From assembly GCF_010726245.1 (NCBI RefSeq), contig NZ_AP022561.1, positions 2,976,001-3,040,000 of the forward strand: 64,000 nt of DNA. Direction: 5' to 3'. This document shows positions 17,445 to 28,537 of the stretch, in pieces; the first letter of the stretch is position 1; each line of letters starts with the position of its first letter. The position numbers and the translations under genes are program-made. The notes beneath the pieces were generated by a model. That model saw only the letters and a program-made list of their open reading frames with translations. It was not told the DNA's origin and made no database searches. Source of the stretch: Mycolicibacterium aichiense (lineage in GTDB: Bacteria; Actinomycetota; Actinomycetes; Mycobacteriales; Mycobacteriaceae).

Positions 17445-18524
17445 TCAGCGCGCTGCGGGGTGCAAGGCGACCTCCTGTGCCTTGACTGTGAACCACACCG
17501 AGTCGCCTGCGGCCAGCCGCAAGGCCGCCGCCGACTCTGCGGTGATGTCGGCCGCCAGGCCGGGCGCGCCGTCGGCCTGTTCCTGGCCGCGCACCCGCAC
17601 CCGCGCGCCGTCGGCGTCGAGTTCCGCGACCCGGATCTCGACGCTGTTGCGCGGGCTACCGTGCGGCAGGTCGCGGTAGACCGCGACCGCCGCCGGGGTG
17701 AACACCGCGACCAGCGCACCGTCGCCGGACGACGCATCGGCGTGTCTGCCGTGCCACAACGTCCCATCGACAGCACGCAGGGCGTCCGGACCGGCGGCCA
17801 TCCCCCGCACGACGTTCACGCCGGCGATACGGGCGCCGAAGCTGCTGCGCGGCGCCGCCAGCACCTCGCCGACCGCGCCGATCTCGGCGACGCCGCCGGC
17901 GTCGAGCACCATCACGCGGTCCGCCAGCGTCAGCACGTCGAGCAGGTCGTGGGTGATCAACACCGTCGCGCGCCCGTCCGATGACACCCGCCGCAGCAGC
18001 GCCCGCGCCGACGCCGCGACCGCGACATCGAGTCCGGCCAGCGGCTCGTCGAGCAGCAACACATCGGGCTCGGCGGCCAGCGCACGGGCGATCGCCACCC
18101 GCTGCGCCTGCCCGCCGGAGAGCTGATCCGGCCTGCGGTCGGCGAGGTCGGCCAACCCCACCTCGGCCAGCCACTGCGCGGCGGCGTGCCGGGCCGCCGC
18201 GCGGCCCGCACCGCGACTGCGCGGCGCGAACGCGACGTTGGCCTGCACGTCCAGGTGCGGAAACAACAGCGGATCCTGCAGCAGCAGGCCGACGCGACGG
18301 TCGTGGGTCGGCACCGAGATCCCCGCCGCGGTGTCGGTCAGCGTGCGGCCGCCGACGCAGACCCGGCCCGAGTCCGGCTGCAGCAGACCGGCGATCACGT
18401 GCAGCGTGGTGGACTTACCCGCACCGTTCGGCCCGAGGATGGCCAGCACCTCCCCGGCGGCGACCTCGAATGCCACCTCGTACGAGCGCTCGGCCACCGC
18501 GGCCGCGAACTGCAGCTCAGCCAC
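17445..18524 (-). CDS. modC: Molybdate ABC transporter ATPase ModC
   Basis: The GTG at 18524 overlaps the modB stop by 8 nt and gives 359 residues. Walker [10 protein letters not shown] begins at residue 31, the signature LSGGQ at 135 and Walker B LLLDEP at 156. The C-terminal ~120 residues are the TOBE/MOP-type domain that binds oxyanion in ModC proteins. It energises import of molybdate (or tungstate) for molybdenum-cofactor enzymes, together with ModB. No modA gene lies in this locus. Longer in-frame starts lie wholly within modB and are rejected. Confidence 0.87.
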   Translation of the reverse strand: MAELQFAAAVAERSYEVAFEVAAGEVLAILGPNGAGKSTTLHVIAGLLQPDSGRVCVGGRTLTDTAAGISVPTHDRRVGLLLQDPLLFPHLDVQANVAFAPRSRGAGRAAARHAAAQWLAEVGLADLADRRPDQLSGGQAQRVAIARALAAEPDVLLLDEPLAGLDVAVAASARALLRRVSSDGRATVLITHDLLDVLTLADRVMVLDAGGVAEIGAVGEVLAAPRSSFGARIAGVNVVRGMAAGPDALRAVDGTLWHGRHADASSGDGALVAVFTPAAVAVYRDLPHGSPRNSVEIRVAELDADGARVRVRGQEQADGAPGLAADITAESAAALRLAAGDSVWFTVKAQEVALHPAAR

Positions 18525-19359
18525 TGCCGGTCCAGCCGGACAGCCGGCGCGCCCCGAGGCCCAGCACCACCACCGCGGCAACGACGACCAGCAGCAGCGA
18601 CAGGGCGACCGCCGCGTCGGCGTCGCTCTCCCGTTGCAGATAGATCTCCAGCGGCAGGGTCCTGGTCACGCCCTGTCGCGACCCCGCGAAGGTCAGCGTG
18701 GCCCCGAACTCGCCGAGCGAGCGGGCAAAGGCCAGCACGGCGCCGGAGACCAGGCCGGGCATCAGCAGCGGCAGCGTCACCCGCCACCACACGGTCGCCG
18801 GCCGTGCCCCCAGCGTCGCCGCCACGATCTCGTAGTCGGCGCCCGCGGTGCGGGCCGCGCCCTCCAGCGCGATCACCAGGAAGGGCAGCGAGACGAACGT
18901 CTGCGCCAGCACCACCGCGCTGGTGGTGAACGCGATCCGGATGCCCGCCGCCTCCAGATAGCTGCCCAACAGACCGAGCCTGCCGAACGCATACAGCAAC
19001 GCGATACCGCCGACCACCGGCGGCAGCACCAGCGGCAACAGGATCAGCGGTCGCAACGCCCGCACGATCCGGCCGTCGTTGCGAGCCAGCACCAGCGCCA
19101 TCGGAACACCCATGATCACGCACATCGCCGTACTGGCCGCCGCGGTGCGCAGGCTCAGCAGCAGCGCGGCCCGGGACGCAGGACTGCTGATCAGGGACCA
19201 GAAGTTCGTCCAGTCGACCTTGACCGCCATCGCCGCCAGCGGCAGCACCACGAAGGCCGCGCCCAGCGCTGCGGGCACATAGACCCACCGCGGCAGCGGC
19301 GGCTGCGTCCGGTGCGCCCGGCTGCGCTTCACCCGACACACCCTAGGGCGAAACGCCAT
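18517..19359 (-). CDS. modB: Molybdate ABC transporter permease ModB
   Basis: 280 residues with about six transmembrane helices and the ABC-permease EAA-type loop [24 protein letters not shown] (split at ~185-208), which docks onto ModC. A GTG at 19332 is an alternative start that would shorten the basic N-terminus by nine residues; neither start has an ideal ribosome-binding site. In M. tuberculosis modA precedes modB. Here an 89-bp divergent spacer and an SDR gene occupy that place. The periplasmic binding protein must therefore be encoded elsewhere or be missing. Confidence 0.87.
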   Translation of the reverse strand: MAFRPRVCRVKRSRAHRTQPPLPRWVYVPAALGAAFVVLPLAAMAVKVDWTNFWSLISSPASRAALLLSLRTAAASTAMCVIMGVPMALVLARNDGRIVRALRPLILLPLVLPPVVGGIALLYAFGRLGLLGSYLEAAGIRIAFTTSAVVLAQTFVSLPFLVIALEGAARTAGADYEIVAATLGARPATVWWRVTLPLLMPGLVSGAVLAFARSLGEFGATLTFAGSRQGVTRTLPLEIYLQRESDADAAVALSLLLVVVAAVVVLGLGARRLSGWTGSG

Positions 19360-19448
19360 GTCGTGTCCGGATCGTGTCGGCGCGGCATTGGCCTCTTTAG
19401 CTACCGTCCAGTAACATTTCGCTGTAATCCAACAAGGAGGTTGACGGG

Positions 19449-20120
19449 ATGGACGTGCTGGTCACCGGAGGTGACACCGAACTGGGTCGGGCGATTGCGG
19501 AAGGTTTTCGCGACGCCGGCCACAAGGTCGTCATCAGCGGGGCACGCCGCGATGATCTCGAGGTGGCCGCCAAGGAACTCGACGTCGACGCGATCGTGTG
19601 CGACGCCACCGATGCGGAGACGTTGGGTGGACTGCGCAGTGAGTTCCCGCATCACCTGGACACCATCGTTCACGTGCCCGCACCTGCCTGGGCCGGCGGC
19701 GACCCCCGCACCTTCAGCCTGAGCGACACCGCGAAGGCCTGGCGAACCGCGCTGGATGCCACCGTCCTGTCCGCGGTGCTGCTGGTGCAGAACATCGGTG
19801 ATCACCTGCGGTCGGGCGGATCGATCGTCACCGTGGTGCCCGACAATCCCCGCGACGGCGGCGCCGACGCCGCGGTCAAGGCCGCGCTGTCGAATTGGAC
19901 TGCGGGACAAGCGGATTACTTCGGTACCCGCGGCATCACCGTCAACACCGTGGCGTGCGGCCGCAGCGCCGAGCCGTCCTATGACGGGCTGTCGAGCACC
20001 CCGCCGTCGGTGGCAGCCGAGATCGCCCGCCTCGCACTGTTCCTGACCACGCCCGCGGCCCGGCACATCACCGGACAGACCGTGCACGTCGGCCGGGGCG
20101 CCCTCGCCAACTTCGGCTGA
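19449..20120 (+). CDS. Short-chain dehydrogenase-like protein lacking the catalytic Tyr (Rv1856c-like)
   Basis: 223 residues of SDR fold: [20 protein letters not shown] at the cofactor site, VPDN and later TVNTVACG and a terminal [11 protein letters not shown] typical of SDR C-termini. The nucleotide motif is atypical. The Y-x3-K active site is replaced: the conserved Lys is in [11 protein letters not shown] but the Tyr position is Asp. Either it is not a classical oxidoreductase or it uses other residues. A strong AAGGAGG ribosome-binding site precedes ATG. Divergent from modB; corresponds by position to Rv1856c. Confidence 0.8.
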   Translation: MDVLVTGGDTELGRAIAEGFRDAGHKVVISGARRDDLEVAAKELDVDAIVCDATDAETLGGLRSEFPHHLDTIVHVPAPAWAGGDPRTFSLSDTAKAWRTALDATVLSAVLLVQNIGDHLRSGGSIVTVVPDNPRDGGADAAVKAALSNWTAGQADYFGTRGITVNTVACGRSAEPSYDGLSSTPPSVAAEIARLALFLTTPAARHITGQTVHVGRGALANFG

Positions 20121-20167
20121 CGGTTCGGTTCACCTGACGTTCGCCGGCGGGCGCTAACGTCGAGTCC

Positions 20168-21097
20168 GTGACGATTCGACTCGGGATCCAGATCCCCAAC
20201 TTCTCCTACGGCACCGGTGTTCCGGAGTTGTTCCCGACGGTCATCGCTCAGGCGCAGGAAGCCGAAGCGGCCGGCGCCGACGCCGTCTTCGTGATGGACC
20301 ACTTCTATCAACTGCCCAGCCTCGGCGCTCCCGAGGAACCGATGCTGGAGGCCTACACCGCGCTGGGCGCGCTGGCGAATGCGACGCAGCGGGTCCAGCT
20401 GGGCACGCTGGTCACCGGCAACACCTACCGCAACCCCACGCTGCTGGCCAAGGCCATCACCACCCTCGACGTGATCAGCCAGGGCCGGGCCGTTCTCGGC
20501 ATCGGCACCGGCTGGTTCGAGCTCGAGCACGACTCACTGGGCTACGAGTTCGGCACCTTCACCGACCGGTTCAACAAGCTCCACGAGGCGTTGGACATCA
20601 TCCTGCCGATGCTCGAGGGCGAGCGGGTCACAGTCGACGGCACCTACTACCGAACCAACGAGGCGTTCGCCAACCCGCGCTTGCGCGACCACATCCCGCT
20701 GATGATCGGCGGCACCGGCGAGAAGAAGACAATCCCGCTGGCCGCCAAGCACTTCGACCACCTCAACCTGGTCTGCGGCTTCGACGAGCTCGCCCGCAAG
20801 GTCCAGGTGAAGAACGAGCAGTGCGAGAAGGTCGGCCGTGACCCGAGCGCACTCGAGACCAGCATGCTCGTCTTCGCGCTCATCGACGAGAACATCACCG
20901 AAGACTTCATCCCCGCCGACGTCAAGCAGCGCGCGGTCTGGGGCGGCCCGGAGCAGATCGCCGACCAGCTCAAGACCAAGGTGCTCGACGCCGGCGTCGA
21001 CGGCGTCATCCTCAGTCCGGTCACCCACCTGGACGGCTATCACCCCGGTCGCATCACCGCCGTCGCGCAGGTCGTGCGGCCCCTGCTCGGCGGGTAG
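20168..21097 (+). CDS. Luciferase-like (LLM) F420-dependent oxidoreductase, Rv1855c-like
   Basis: 309 residues from a GTG start. The (beta/alpha)8 bacterial-luciferase fold is clear: LGIQIPNFSYGTG, EAAGADAVFVMDHF, LGTLVTGNTYRNPTLLAK, RAVLGIGTGWFELEH, IPLMIGGTGEKKT. Mycobacterial members mostly use coenzyme F420; the GGTGE phosphate-binding segment fits. Substrate unknown. It follows the SDR gene by 47 nt, so both may be on one transcript. A strong hairpin (21129-21162) ends the unit before ndh. Confidence 0.85.
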   Translation: MTIRLGIQIPNFSYGTGVPELFPTVIAQAQEAEAAGADAVFVMDHFYQLPSLGAPEEPMLEAYTALGALANATQRVQLGTLVTGNTYRNPTLLAKAITTLDVISQGRAVLGIGTGWFELEHDSLGYEFGTFTDRFNKLHEALDIILPMLEGERVTVDGTYYRTNEAFANPRLRDHIPLMIGGTGEKKTIPLAAKHFDHLNLVCGFDELARKVQVKNEQCEKVGRDPSALETSMLVFALIDENITEDFIPADVKQRAVWGGPEQIADQLKTKVLDAGVDGVILSPVTHLDGYHPGRITAVAQVVRPLLGG

Positions 21098-21128
21098 GCC
21101 CGAATAGGTGGTCCACATCACCCGATTG

Positions 21129-21162
21129 GCCCGGGTATGGGTGAGAAACCCATTGCCCGGGC
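21129..21162 (+). terminator. Hairpin terminator after the LLM gene
   Basis: GCCCGGG (21129) pairs with CCCGGGC ending at 21162, and TGGGT pairs with ACCCA around a gagaa loop. Small mismatched bulges separate the two stem blocks. It starts 32 nt after the stop codon. Confidence 0.6.
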
Positions 21163-21206
21163 GACTACCGTAGTAGGTGTCCTGTGCAAGTCGTTGAGGA
21201 GCAGAA

Positions 21207-22577
21207 ATGACCCACCCCGGTGCCACCCCATCGGATAAGCACAAGGTCGTCATCATCGGTTCGGGATTCGGCGGCCTGAACGCCGCCAAGCAGCTCAAAC
21301 GAGCCGACGTCGACATCAAGCTCATCGCCAAGACCACTCACCACCTGTTCCAGCCGCTGCTGTACCAGGTGGCGACGGGCATCATCTCCGAAGGCGAGAT
21401 CGCCCCGCCGACCCGCGTGGTGCTGCGCGACCAGCGCAACTGCCAGGTTCTGCTCGGTGAGGTCACCAACGTCGACCTGGCCAACAAGACCGTCGACTCG
21501 ATCCTGCTGGGCCATACCTACCGAACCCCGTACGACACGTTGATCGTCGCCGCCGGGGCGGGCCAGTCCTACTTCGGCAATGACCACTTCGCCGAGTGGG
21601 CCCCGGGTATGAAGACCATCGACGACGCGCTGGAACTGCGCGGCCGGATCCTGGGCGCCTTCGAGCAGGCCGAGCGGTCGAGCGACCCCGTCCGCCGGGA
21701 AAAGCTGCTGACCTTCGTCGTCGTCGGCGCCGGCCCCACCGGCGTGGAGATGGCCGGGCAGATCGCCGAACTCGCCGACCACACCCTCAAGGGTGCGTTC
21801 CGCCACATCGACTCCACCCGCGCCCGGGTGATCCTGCTTGACGCCGCCCCCGCGGTGCTGCCGCCGATGGGCGAGAAGCTCGGCAAGAAGGCCGCCGACC
21901 GGCTGGAGAAGCTGGGCGTGGAGATCCAGCTCGGCGCCATGGTCACCGACGTCGACCGCAACGGCATCACCGTCAAGCGCGGCGACGGCAGCCTCGATCG
22001 GATCGAATGCGCCACCAAGGTGTGGTCGGCCGGCGTGTCGGCCAGCCCGCTGGGCAAGATCATCGCCGACCAGTCCGGTGCCGAGATCGACCGGGCCGGC
22101 CGGGTCAAGGTGCTGCCCGACCTCACCGTTCCGGGCAACCCGAATGTGTTCGTGGTCGGTGACATGGCCTTCGTCGAGGGCGTTCCCGGCATGGCACAGG
22201 GCGCCATCCAGGGCGCCAAGTACGCCGCCAAGCTCATCAAGGCCGAACTCAAGGGCGCCGACCCGGCCGCCCGTGAGCCGTTCCAGTACTTCGACAAGGG
22301 CTCGATGGCCACGGTGTCGCGGTATTCGGCGGTCGCCAAGGTCGGCAAGATCGAGTTCGGCGGCTTCATCGCCTGGCTGGCCTGGCTGTTCCTGCACCTG
22401 ATCTACCTGGTCGGGTTCAAGGCACGGCTCACCACCTCGTTGTCGTGGATCAGCACCTTCATCGGCAGCCACCGCGGTCAGCTGACGATCACCGAGCAGC
22501 AGGCCTACGCCCGCACGACAATCGAGCAACTCCAGGAGATCGCCGCTGCGGTCGAGGACGAGAAAGCCGCCAGCTGA
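21207..22577 (+). CDS. ndh: Type II NADH:quinone oxidoreductase Ndh
   Basis: 456 residues. The FAD-binding motif VVIIGSGFGGLNAA starts at ~14, and the NADH-binding motif VVVGAGPTGVEMAGQ at ~170. VFVVGDMAFVEG is the second FAD segment. A C-terminal amphipathic/hydrophobic region (FIAWLAWLFLHLIYLVGF) anchors it to the inner leaflet. It passes electrons from NADH to menaquinone without proton pumping, and is the main NADH dehydrogenase of mycobacteria. A GAGGAGCAGAA ribosome-binding region precedes ATG. An ACTAC-c-GTAGT palindrome sits at 21164-21174 upstream. Rv1854c homologue. Confidence 0.95.
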   Translation: MTHPGATPSDKHKVVIIGSGFGGLNAAKQLKRADVDIKLIAKTTHHLFQPLLYQVATGIISEGEIAPPTRVVLRDQRNCQVLLGEVTNVDLANKTVDSILLGHTYRTPYDTLIVAAGAGQSYFGNDHFAEWAPGMKTIDDALELRGRILGAFEQAERSSDPVRREKLLTFVVVGAGPTGVEMAGQIAELADHTLKGAFRHIDSTRARVILLDAAPAVLPPMGEKLGKKAADRLEKLGVEIQLGAMVTDVDRNGITVKRGDGSLDRIECATKVWSAGVSASPLGKIIADQSGAEIDRAGRVKVLPDLTVPGNPNVFVVGDMAFVEGVPGMAQGAIQGAKYAAKLIKAELKGADPAAREPFQYFDKGSMATVSRYSAVAKVGKIEFGGFIAWLAWLFLHLIYLVGFKARLTTSLSWISTFIGSHRGQLTITEQQAYARTTIEQLQEIAAAVEDEKAAS

Positions 22578-22581
22578 GCAA

Positions 22582-22616
22582 GCCTGCGCTACTGGGAGTT
22601 GCCCGTGAGCGCAGGC
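22582..22616 (+). terminator. Hairpin terminator after ndh
   Basis: GCCTGCGCT (22582-22590) and AGCGCAGGC (22608-22616) form a perfect 9-bp stem with a 17-nt loop, beginning 5 nt after the ndh stop codon. Confidence 0.65.
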
Positions 22617-22687
22617 GAAATGAGCGTGTTCAGCCACCGGCTGCCTTAGCATGATCGGCGACGACAGTCTGACTACAAGGGGGCTCG

Positions 22688-23077
22688 ATGACATCCAATC
22701 GTTCCGTGCGTCGCGCGGCTGCGGCAGCGATCGGCGCCGGCGCGGTGTTGCTCAGCGTTGCCGGCCCCGCTTCGGTGATCTTGGCAGGCCCGGCCGCGGC
22801 CGACCCGCCGCCCAACTGCACCACCGCGGACATGACCGGGATCATGGCAGGAGTGTCGGCGGCGATGTCGAACTATCTGTTCACGCACCCGGACGTCAAC
22901 GGATTCTTCACCGGCCTGCAGGGGCTGCCGAAGGATCAGGTCAAGGCTCAGACGCAGCAGTACCTCGATGCCAACCCGCAGGTCCGGGCCGAGCTGGATG
23001 GCATCCGCCAGCCGTCGACCGATTTCCGCAACCGCTGCGGCCTGATTCAGCGCCCGCTGGCGCCCGGCGTGATCTAG
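22688..23077 (+). CDS. Secreted hemophore-related protein
   Basis: 129 residues. A signal peptide (basic MTSNRSVRRAA, hydrophobic core, AAA-D cleavage near residue 38) leads to a small helical mature domain. That domain has the pattern of the mycobacterial hemophore-related family (Rv0203-like): NCTTADMTGIMAGVSAAMS, YLFTHPDVNGFF, YLDANPQVRAELDGIRQP and a closing RCG. Two cysteines (~43 and ~117) likely form a disulfide. Such proteins bind or shuttle haem outside the cell, though many paralogues are untested. It is inserted between ndh and the urease genes relative to M. tuberculosis. No iron box is visible upstream. Confidence 0.75.
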   Translation: MTSNRSVRRAAAAAIGAGAVLLSVAGPASVILAGPAAADPPPNCTTADMTGIMAGVSAAMSNYLFTHPDVNGFFTGLQGLPKDQVKAQTQQYLDANPQVRAELDGIRQPSTDFRNRCGLIQRPLAPGVI

Positions 23078-23123
23078 CCGCGCCCCGGCGCGGTCCCACG
23101 TTCGTCGCACGCCGCACCCTAAG

Positions 23124-24503
23124 GTGGTCGGCGTGGTCGTGAAGCCCGACGAGATCGTCTACCGCGTGCTGCAGCGGCTCCCCACCCGGATGCTGTCGCT
23201 GCGCACGATCGTGATCGTCGCGGCGCTGTCCGTCGTGGTCCTGGTCCTGACCCTGGGCACCTGGGTGTGGCTGGGCGTCACCAACGACCAGTACAGCCAG
23301 CTGGACCGCCGGCTGGACTCGGTCAGCAGCCTCGGCGACGTGAGTTCGCTGCTGACGACGTCGAAGCCGGACGCCGGCGGCACCCCCACTCCCGACGGAA
23401 ACCTGGTGCGCACCATCCGGGTGGGCGCGATGGCGATGTCGGTACCGGCCGACGTGGTGCTGCCGGAGTTGGGCAACGGCTACGCCAACACCACGATCGA
23501 CGGCGTCGAGTACCGGGTGCGGACCTTCGCCGTCGGCGGCGCCACGATCGCCCTGGGCGCTCCCCTGGCCGAAACGCAGCGGCGGATCGCCGAACTGCAT
23601 CTGCGGGTGCTGTTGATCTGCGCGGGGGTCATCGCGGGCACCGTCCTGGTGGGCTGGCTGATCTCGCTGATCATGATCAACCCGTTCCGGGTGCTCGCCC
23701 AGCAGGCCCGCGCCATCAACGCCCAGTCCAACCCCGACGAGGTCCAGGTGCGCGGCGTCAAGGAAGCCGTGGAGATCGCCGAGGCGGTCGAAGGCATGCT
23801 GGCCCGCATCGGCGACGAGCAGGATCGCACCAGGGCTGCACTGGAGTCCGCCCGTGACTTCGCGGCCGTCGCCTCCCACGAGCTCCGCACCCCGCTGACC
23901 GCCATGCGCACCAACCTCGAGGTGCTCTCCACCCTCGACCTCGCGCCCGAGCAGCGCAACGAGGTGATCGGCGATGTCATCCGCACCCAGAGCCGCATCG
24001 AAGCCACGCTGACCGCGCTGGAGCGGCTGGCGCAGGGCGAGCTGACCACTGCCGCGGACTTCGTCCCGTTCGACGTCACCGAACTGCTCGACCGCGCCGC
24101 ACACGACGCCGAGCGCATCTACCGCGAACTGAAAGTGTCACTGGTGCCCTCCCCCGCGGTGCTGATGGTCGGACTGCCGGTCGGGCTGCGACTGGTGATC
24201 GACAACGCGATCGCGAACGCGGTCAAGCACGGCGGGGCCACCGAGGTTCAGCTGTCGGTGTCCAGTTCGGCCGACGGCGTCCAGATCACCGTCGACGACG
24301 ACGGCAGCGGGGTCCCCGAGGACGAACGGGCCGCGGTGTTCGAGCGGTTCTCCCGCGGCTCGACCGCGTCGCGGTCCGGGTCGGGACTAGGATTGGCCCT
24401 GGTCGCCCAGCAGGCGGAATTACACGGCGGCACAGCGTCATTGACCACCAGCCCGCTGGGCGGCGCCCGCCTGGTGCTGACCCTGGCCGGCCGTCACGAG
24501 TAG
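23124..24503 (+). CDS. PrrB-like sensor histidine kinase without adjacent response regulator
   Basis: 459 residues from GTG 23124 (GTGs at 23133 and 23139 are equally possible). TM1 ~28-50, an extracytoplasmic sensor ~51-157, TM2 ~161-184, HAMP ~185-235, HisKA with His252 in FAAVASHELRTPLTAMRT. The HATPase domain has N-box DNAIANAVKHG (~360), G1 DDDGSGVP (~392) and G2 GSGLGLAL (~419). Linker and kinase regions are strikingly close to M. tuberculosis PrrB as I remember it, whereas the sensor loop differs. PrrB normally follows prrA; here the neighbours are a hemophore-like gene and convergent ureD (10-nt overlap). A duplicated kinase signalling to a distant PrrA-type regulator is likely. Confidence 0.82.
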   Translation: MVGVVVKPDEIVYRVLQRLPTRMLSLRTIVIVAALSVVVLVLTLGTWVWLGVTNDQYSQLDRRLDSVSSLGDVSSLLTTSKPDAGGTPTPDGNLVRTIRVGAMAMSVPADVVLPELGNGYANTTIDGVEYRVRTFAVGGATIALGAPLAETQRRIAELHLRVLLICAGVIAGTVLVGWLISLIMINPFRVLAQQARAINAQSNPDEVQVRGVKEAVEIAEAVEGMLARIGDEQDRTRAALESARDFAAVASHELRTPLTAMRTNLEVLSTLDLAPEQRNEVIGDVIRTQSRIEATLTALERLAQGELTTAADFVPFDVTELLDRAAHDAERIYRELKVSLVPSPAVLMVGLPVGLRLVIDNAIANAVKHGGATEVQLSVSSSADGVQITVDDDGSGVPEDERAAVFERFSRGSTASRSGSGLGLALVAQQAELHGGTASLTTSPLGGARLVLTLAGRHE

Positions 24504-25126
24504 AGCCGCTGCCCCTGCCACGTCGACAGGCTGCCACCGGCCGCCAAGGCCAAGGTGATTCCGGCGGCGTCGGCCGCGGGCTCGGGGTAACGCAGCTCGC
24601 TCACACAGGCCAGCGGACTGCCGAGAGCGTCGTCGGCCACCGACGACGGCCCGAGTTCCACCCGATGTCTCAGCAGCGGCACGCCCGCCACGTCTGCGCG
24701 CATGGCACCGCTCCAAAAGCCTTCACGCTCACCGGTTCTGCCGATCTGCACGCGTTCCCGGATCCGCAGACGGCTCGCGTCGCCCAGCCCGACCCTGAGC
24801 TCACTGACATGCCGGGCGTTGGCAGCCACGATCGTCGGCTCGGGGTCGAGGTCGAGCTCACCGCAGGCCTCGATGTGCCAGCACGCGTGTGAGTCGGTGG
24901 TGGCGGCACCGGGCAGTGCCACCGTCGCGGCGGCACTGCGCAGCCGCAGCCGGGCACCGGGTTCGACGACGATGCGGATCGCGATGACATCCCCGCCCAA
25001 CGGCGTCGCGGCCGCCGACACCAGGTGCACGGTGTCGGGTTCGGTGTGCCGCGCGGCCAGGGCCCCACGGCATTCGATGCGGGGCAGCCGTCCCGGCTGC
25101 GCCACCACCATGACATCAGAACGCAT
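24494..25126 (-). CDS. ureD: Urease accessory protein UreD
   Basis: 210 residues, about the length of the short mycobacterial UreD. It is the last gene of the urease cluster, 6 nt after ureG. The conserved core LRSAAATVALPG (~63) and VAANARHVSELRVGLG (~100) fit UreD. It binds apo-urease and, with UreF and UreG, forms the scaffold through which nickel is delivered. Its 3' end overlaps the convergent sensor-kinase gene by 10 nt. Confidence 0.85.
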   Translation of the reverse strand: MRSDVMVVAQPGRLPRIECRGALAARHTEPDTVHLVSAAATPLGGDVIAIRIVVEPGARLRLRSAAATVALPGAATTDSHACWHIEACGELDLDPEPTIVAANARHVSELRVGLGDASRLRIRERVQIGRTGEREGFWSGAMRADVAGVPLLRHRVELGPSSVADDALGSPLACVSELRYPEPAADAAGITLALAAGGSLSTWQGQRLYS

Positions 25127-25132
25127 TGGGGC

Positions 25133-25813
25133 TCAGGTGAGTTGGTTGACGCGCAGCTGCTCGCGCACCCACGCCAGCACCGGGGATGCCGCCGGATCGG
25201 CGGTCAGCGAGATCAACTCCGTAGGCCTACCCTCGCGGACCTTGGCGGCGTCGCGGCGCATCACCTCCAGGTCGGCGCCGACCAGCGGAGCCAGATCGGT
25301 CTTGTTGACCACCAACAGATCCGAGAACGTCACCCCCGGACCGCCCTTGCGCGGCACCTTGTCTCCCCCGGCCACGTCGACGACGAAGATCTGGACGTCC
25401 ACCAGACCGGAAGAGAACGTCGCGGTGAGGTTGTCGCCGCCGGATTCCACCAGGATCAGGTCCAGGTCGTCGTGTCCGGCGATCAGATCGTCGATGGCGT
25501 CGAGGTTGGCGGTGATGTCGTCACGGATCGCGGTGTGCGGGCAGCCGCCGGTCTGCACGGCGGCGATCCGGTCGTCGGGCAATACCGCGTGGCGGCGCAG
25601 GAAGTCGGCGTCCTCGGTGGTGTAGATGTCGTTGGTCAACACCGCGAGCGACAGTTCGTCGCGCAGCTGGCGACACAGCGCGGCCACCAGCGCGGTCTTG
25701 CCCGAACCGACCGGGCCGCCGATCCCGATTCGCAACGGCTCCCCCGGTTGCCGGGTCCGCTTGGGCCGGTCCGGGTGGACGTGCGGCTGGCCATCAATGA
25801 AATGTGGAGGCAT
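25133..25813 (-). CDS. ureG: Urease accessory GTPase UreG
   Basis: 226 residues. P-loop GPVGSGKT at 33-40, the nickel-binding Cys-Pro-His ([11 protein letters not shown], ~90), LVESGGDNL and the specificity motif NKTDL are all intact. The N-terminus has several His and basic residues ([11 protein letters not shown]), mildly His-rich as in actinobacterial UreG. GTP hydrolysis drives nickel and carbonate insertion into the urease active site. Gene spacing to ureF and ureD is 6-10 nt, a tight operon. Confidence 0.95.
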   Translation of the reverse strand: MPPHFIDGQPHVHPDRPKRTRQPGEPLRIGIGGPVGSGKTALVAALCRQLRDELSLAVLTNDIYTTEDADFLRRHAVLPDDRIAAVQTGGCPHTAIRDDITANLDAIDDLIAGHDDLDLILVESGGDNLTATFSSGLVDVQIFVVDVAGGDKVPRKGGPGVTFSDLLVVNKTDLAPLVGADLEVMRRDAAKVREGRPTELISLTADPAASPVLAWVREQLRVNQLT

Positions 25814-25823
25814 ACAGCTTCTT

Positions 25824-26471
25824 TCAGGAGACGAACAGCGGTCGTTCGCGTTGGATATGCCGCTGCGCGAGTTCGTCGAGCAGCGGATCGGACAGGTCGG
25901 CCAATCCCGCGGCGGCCAGCTCAGCGGTGTCTTCGCACAGCGGCGCGAGGCTGAACGTCAGCGCCGCGACGTCGGCGGGATCGAGCGCCAGCAGCCGCTG
26001 CGCGGCGGTGGCCGTGCCGGTCATCGTGGTGTACACCAGCGACAGCGCGCTCTGGAAAGGGTCGAGCCCGCTGACCGCCCCGACCCGGCCGGCGGTCACC
26101 GCCAGGTGCGGGCGGGCGCCCAGCTCGTCCCAGGCCCATCCCTGCCCCGGTGCGGGCCAGACCCGCCGCGCCAGCCGCAGCAGTCCGCGGCCCTGAGCGC
26201 GGGAGGCCCCCCTGGCCGCGGGTGACGGTGTGCGCGCATCGGTTTCGGCGTCGGCCTCTGCCACGGTGAGATCGTCGCGATGCACTGCGGCCGCGACCGA
26301 CGCCGTCACCAGTCCGCTGGTGCGGATCCGGCGGCGCAGATAGGCCTCCAACGTCTCCAGGTCCACGACCAACCGGCTGGTGACCGCTTCTTCCACCCCG
26401 CCGGAATGCACGTGGCCGCCGGTCGGCAGCCGCGAGTCGGCCAGGGCCAGCAACGTGGTGAGAGACGACAT
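25824..26471 (-). CDS. ureF: Urease accessory protein UreF
   Basis: 215 residues from ATG 26471 ([25 protein letters not shown]). The longer in-frame start would lie inside ureC and is rejected. The N-terminal [18 protein letters not shown] segment is the UreF hallmark; the rest is all-helical. UreF bridges UreD and UreG and acts as the checkpoint on GTP-dependent nickel insertion. Starts 8 nt after the ureC stop. Confidence 0.9.
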   Translation of the reverse strand: MSSLTTLLALADSRLPTGGHVHSGGVEEAVTSRLVVDLETLEAYLRRRIRTSGLVTASVAAAVHRDDLTVAEADAETDARTPSPAARGASRAQGRGLLRLARRVWPAPGQGWAWDELGARPHLAVTAGRVGAVSGLDPFQSALSLVYTTMTGTATAAQRLLALDPADVAALTFSLAPLCEDTAELAAAGLADLSDPLLDELAQRHIQRERPLFVS

Positions 26472-26479
26472 GGAAACCG

Positions 26480-28209
<1,730 letters not shown>

Positions 28210-28213
<4 letters not shown>

Positions 28214-28521
28214 GCGTCCAACTTTCCGGGTGGGGTGAGGCTGAGTCCGTGAACCTCGCGCGAGCCGGCCAACGGCACCAGCTGAACCCGCTGCGCCACA
28301 CCGGGTTCGAAGCGAACCGCGGTCCCCGCCGGGATGTCGAAGCGGTGTCCATGCGCGGCGGCCCGGTCGAAGGACAGCGCGGCGTTGGCCTGCGGCAGGT
28401 GTACGTGGCTGCCGACCTGCACCGGCCGGTCGCCGGTGTTGACGATCTCCAACTCGATCCGCGCGGCGCCGGCGTTGATCTCGATGTCACCGTCGCCGAC
28501 AAAGACCTCACCGGGAATCAT
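28210..28521 (-). CDS. ureB: Urease beta subunit UreB
   Basis: 103 residues from ATG 28521 ([18 protein letters not shown]), the standard UreB opening; a longer in-frame start would overlap ureA. Conserved [18 protein letters not shown] and the [21 protein letters not shown] segments complete the domain. Structural subunit of the (alpha-beta-gamma) urease. Stop overlaps the ureC start. Confidence 0.95.
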
Positions 28522-28537
28522 GCTGCCCTCCACTGAC

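Noticed and set aside
22578..22687. Iron box upstream of the hemophore-related gene
   Set aside because: The spacer holds the ndh terminator and no sequence near the IdeR consensus, so direct IdeR control is not supported.
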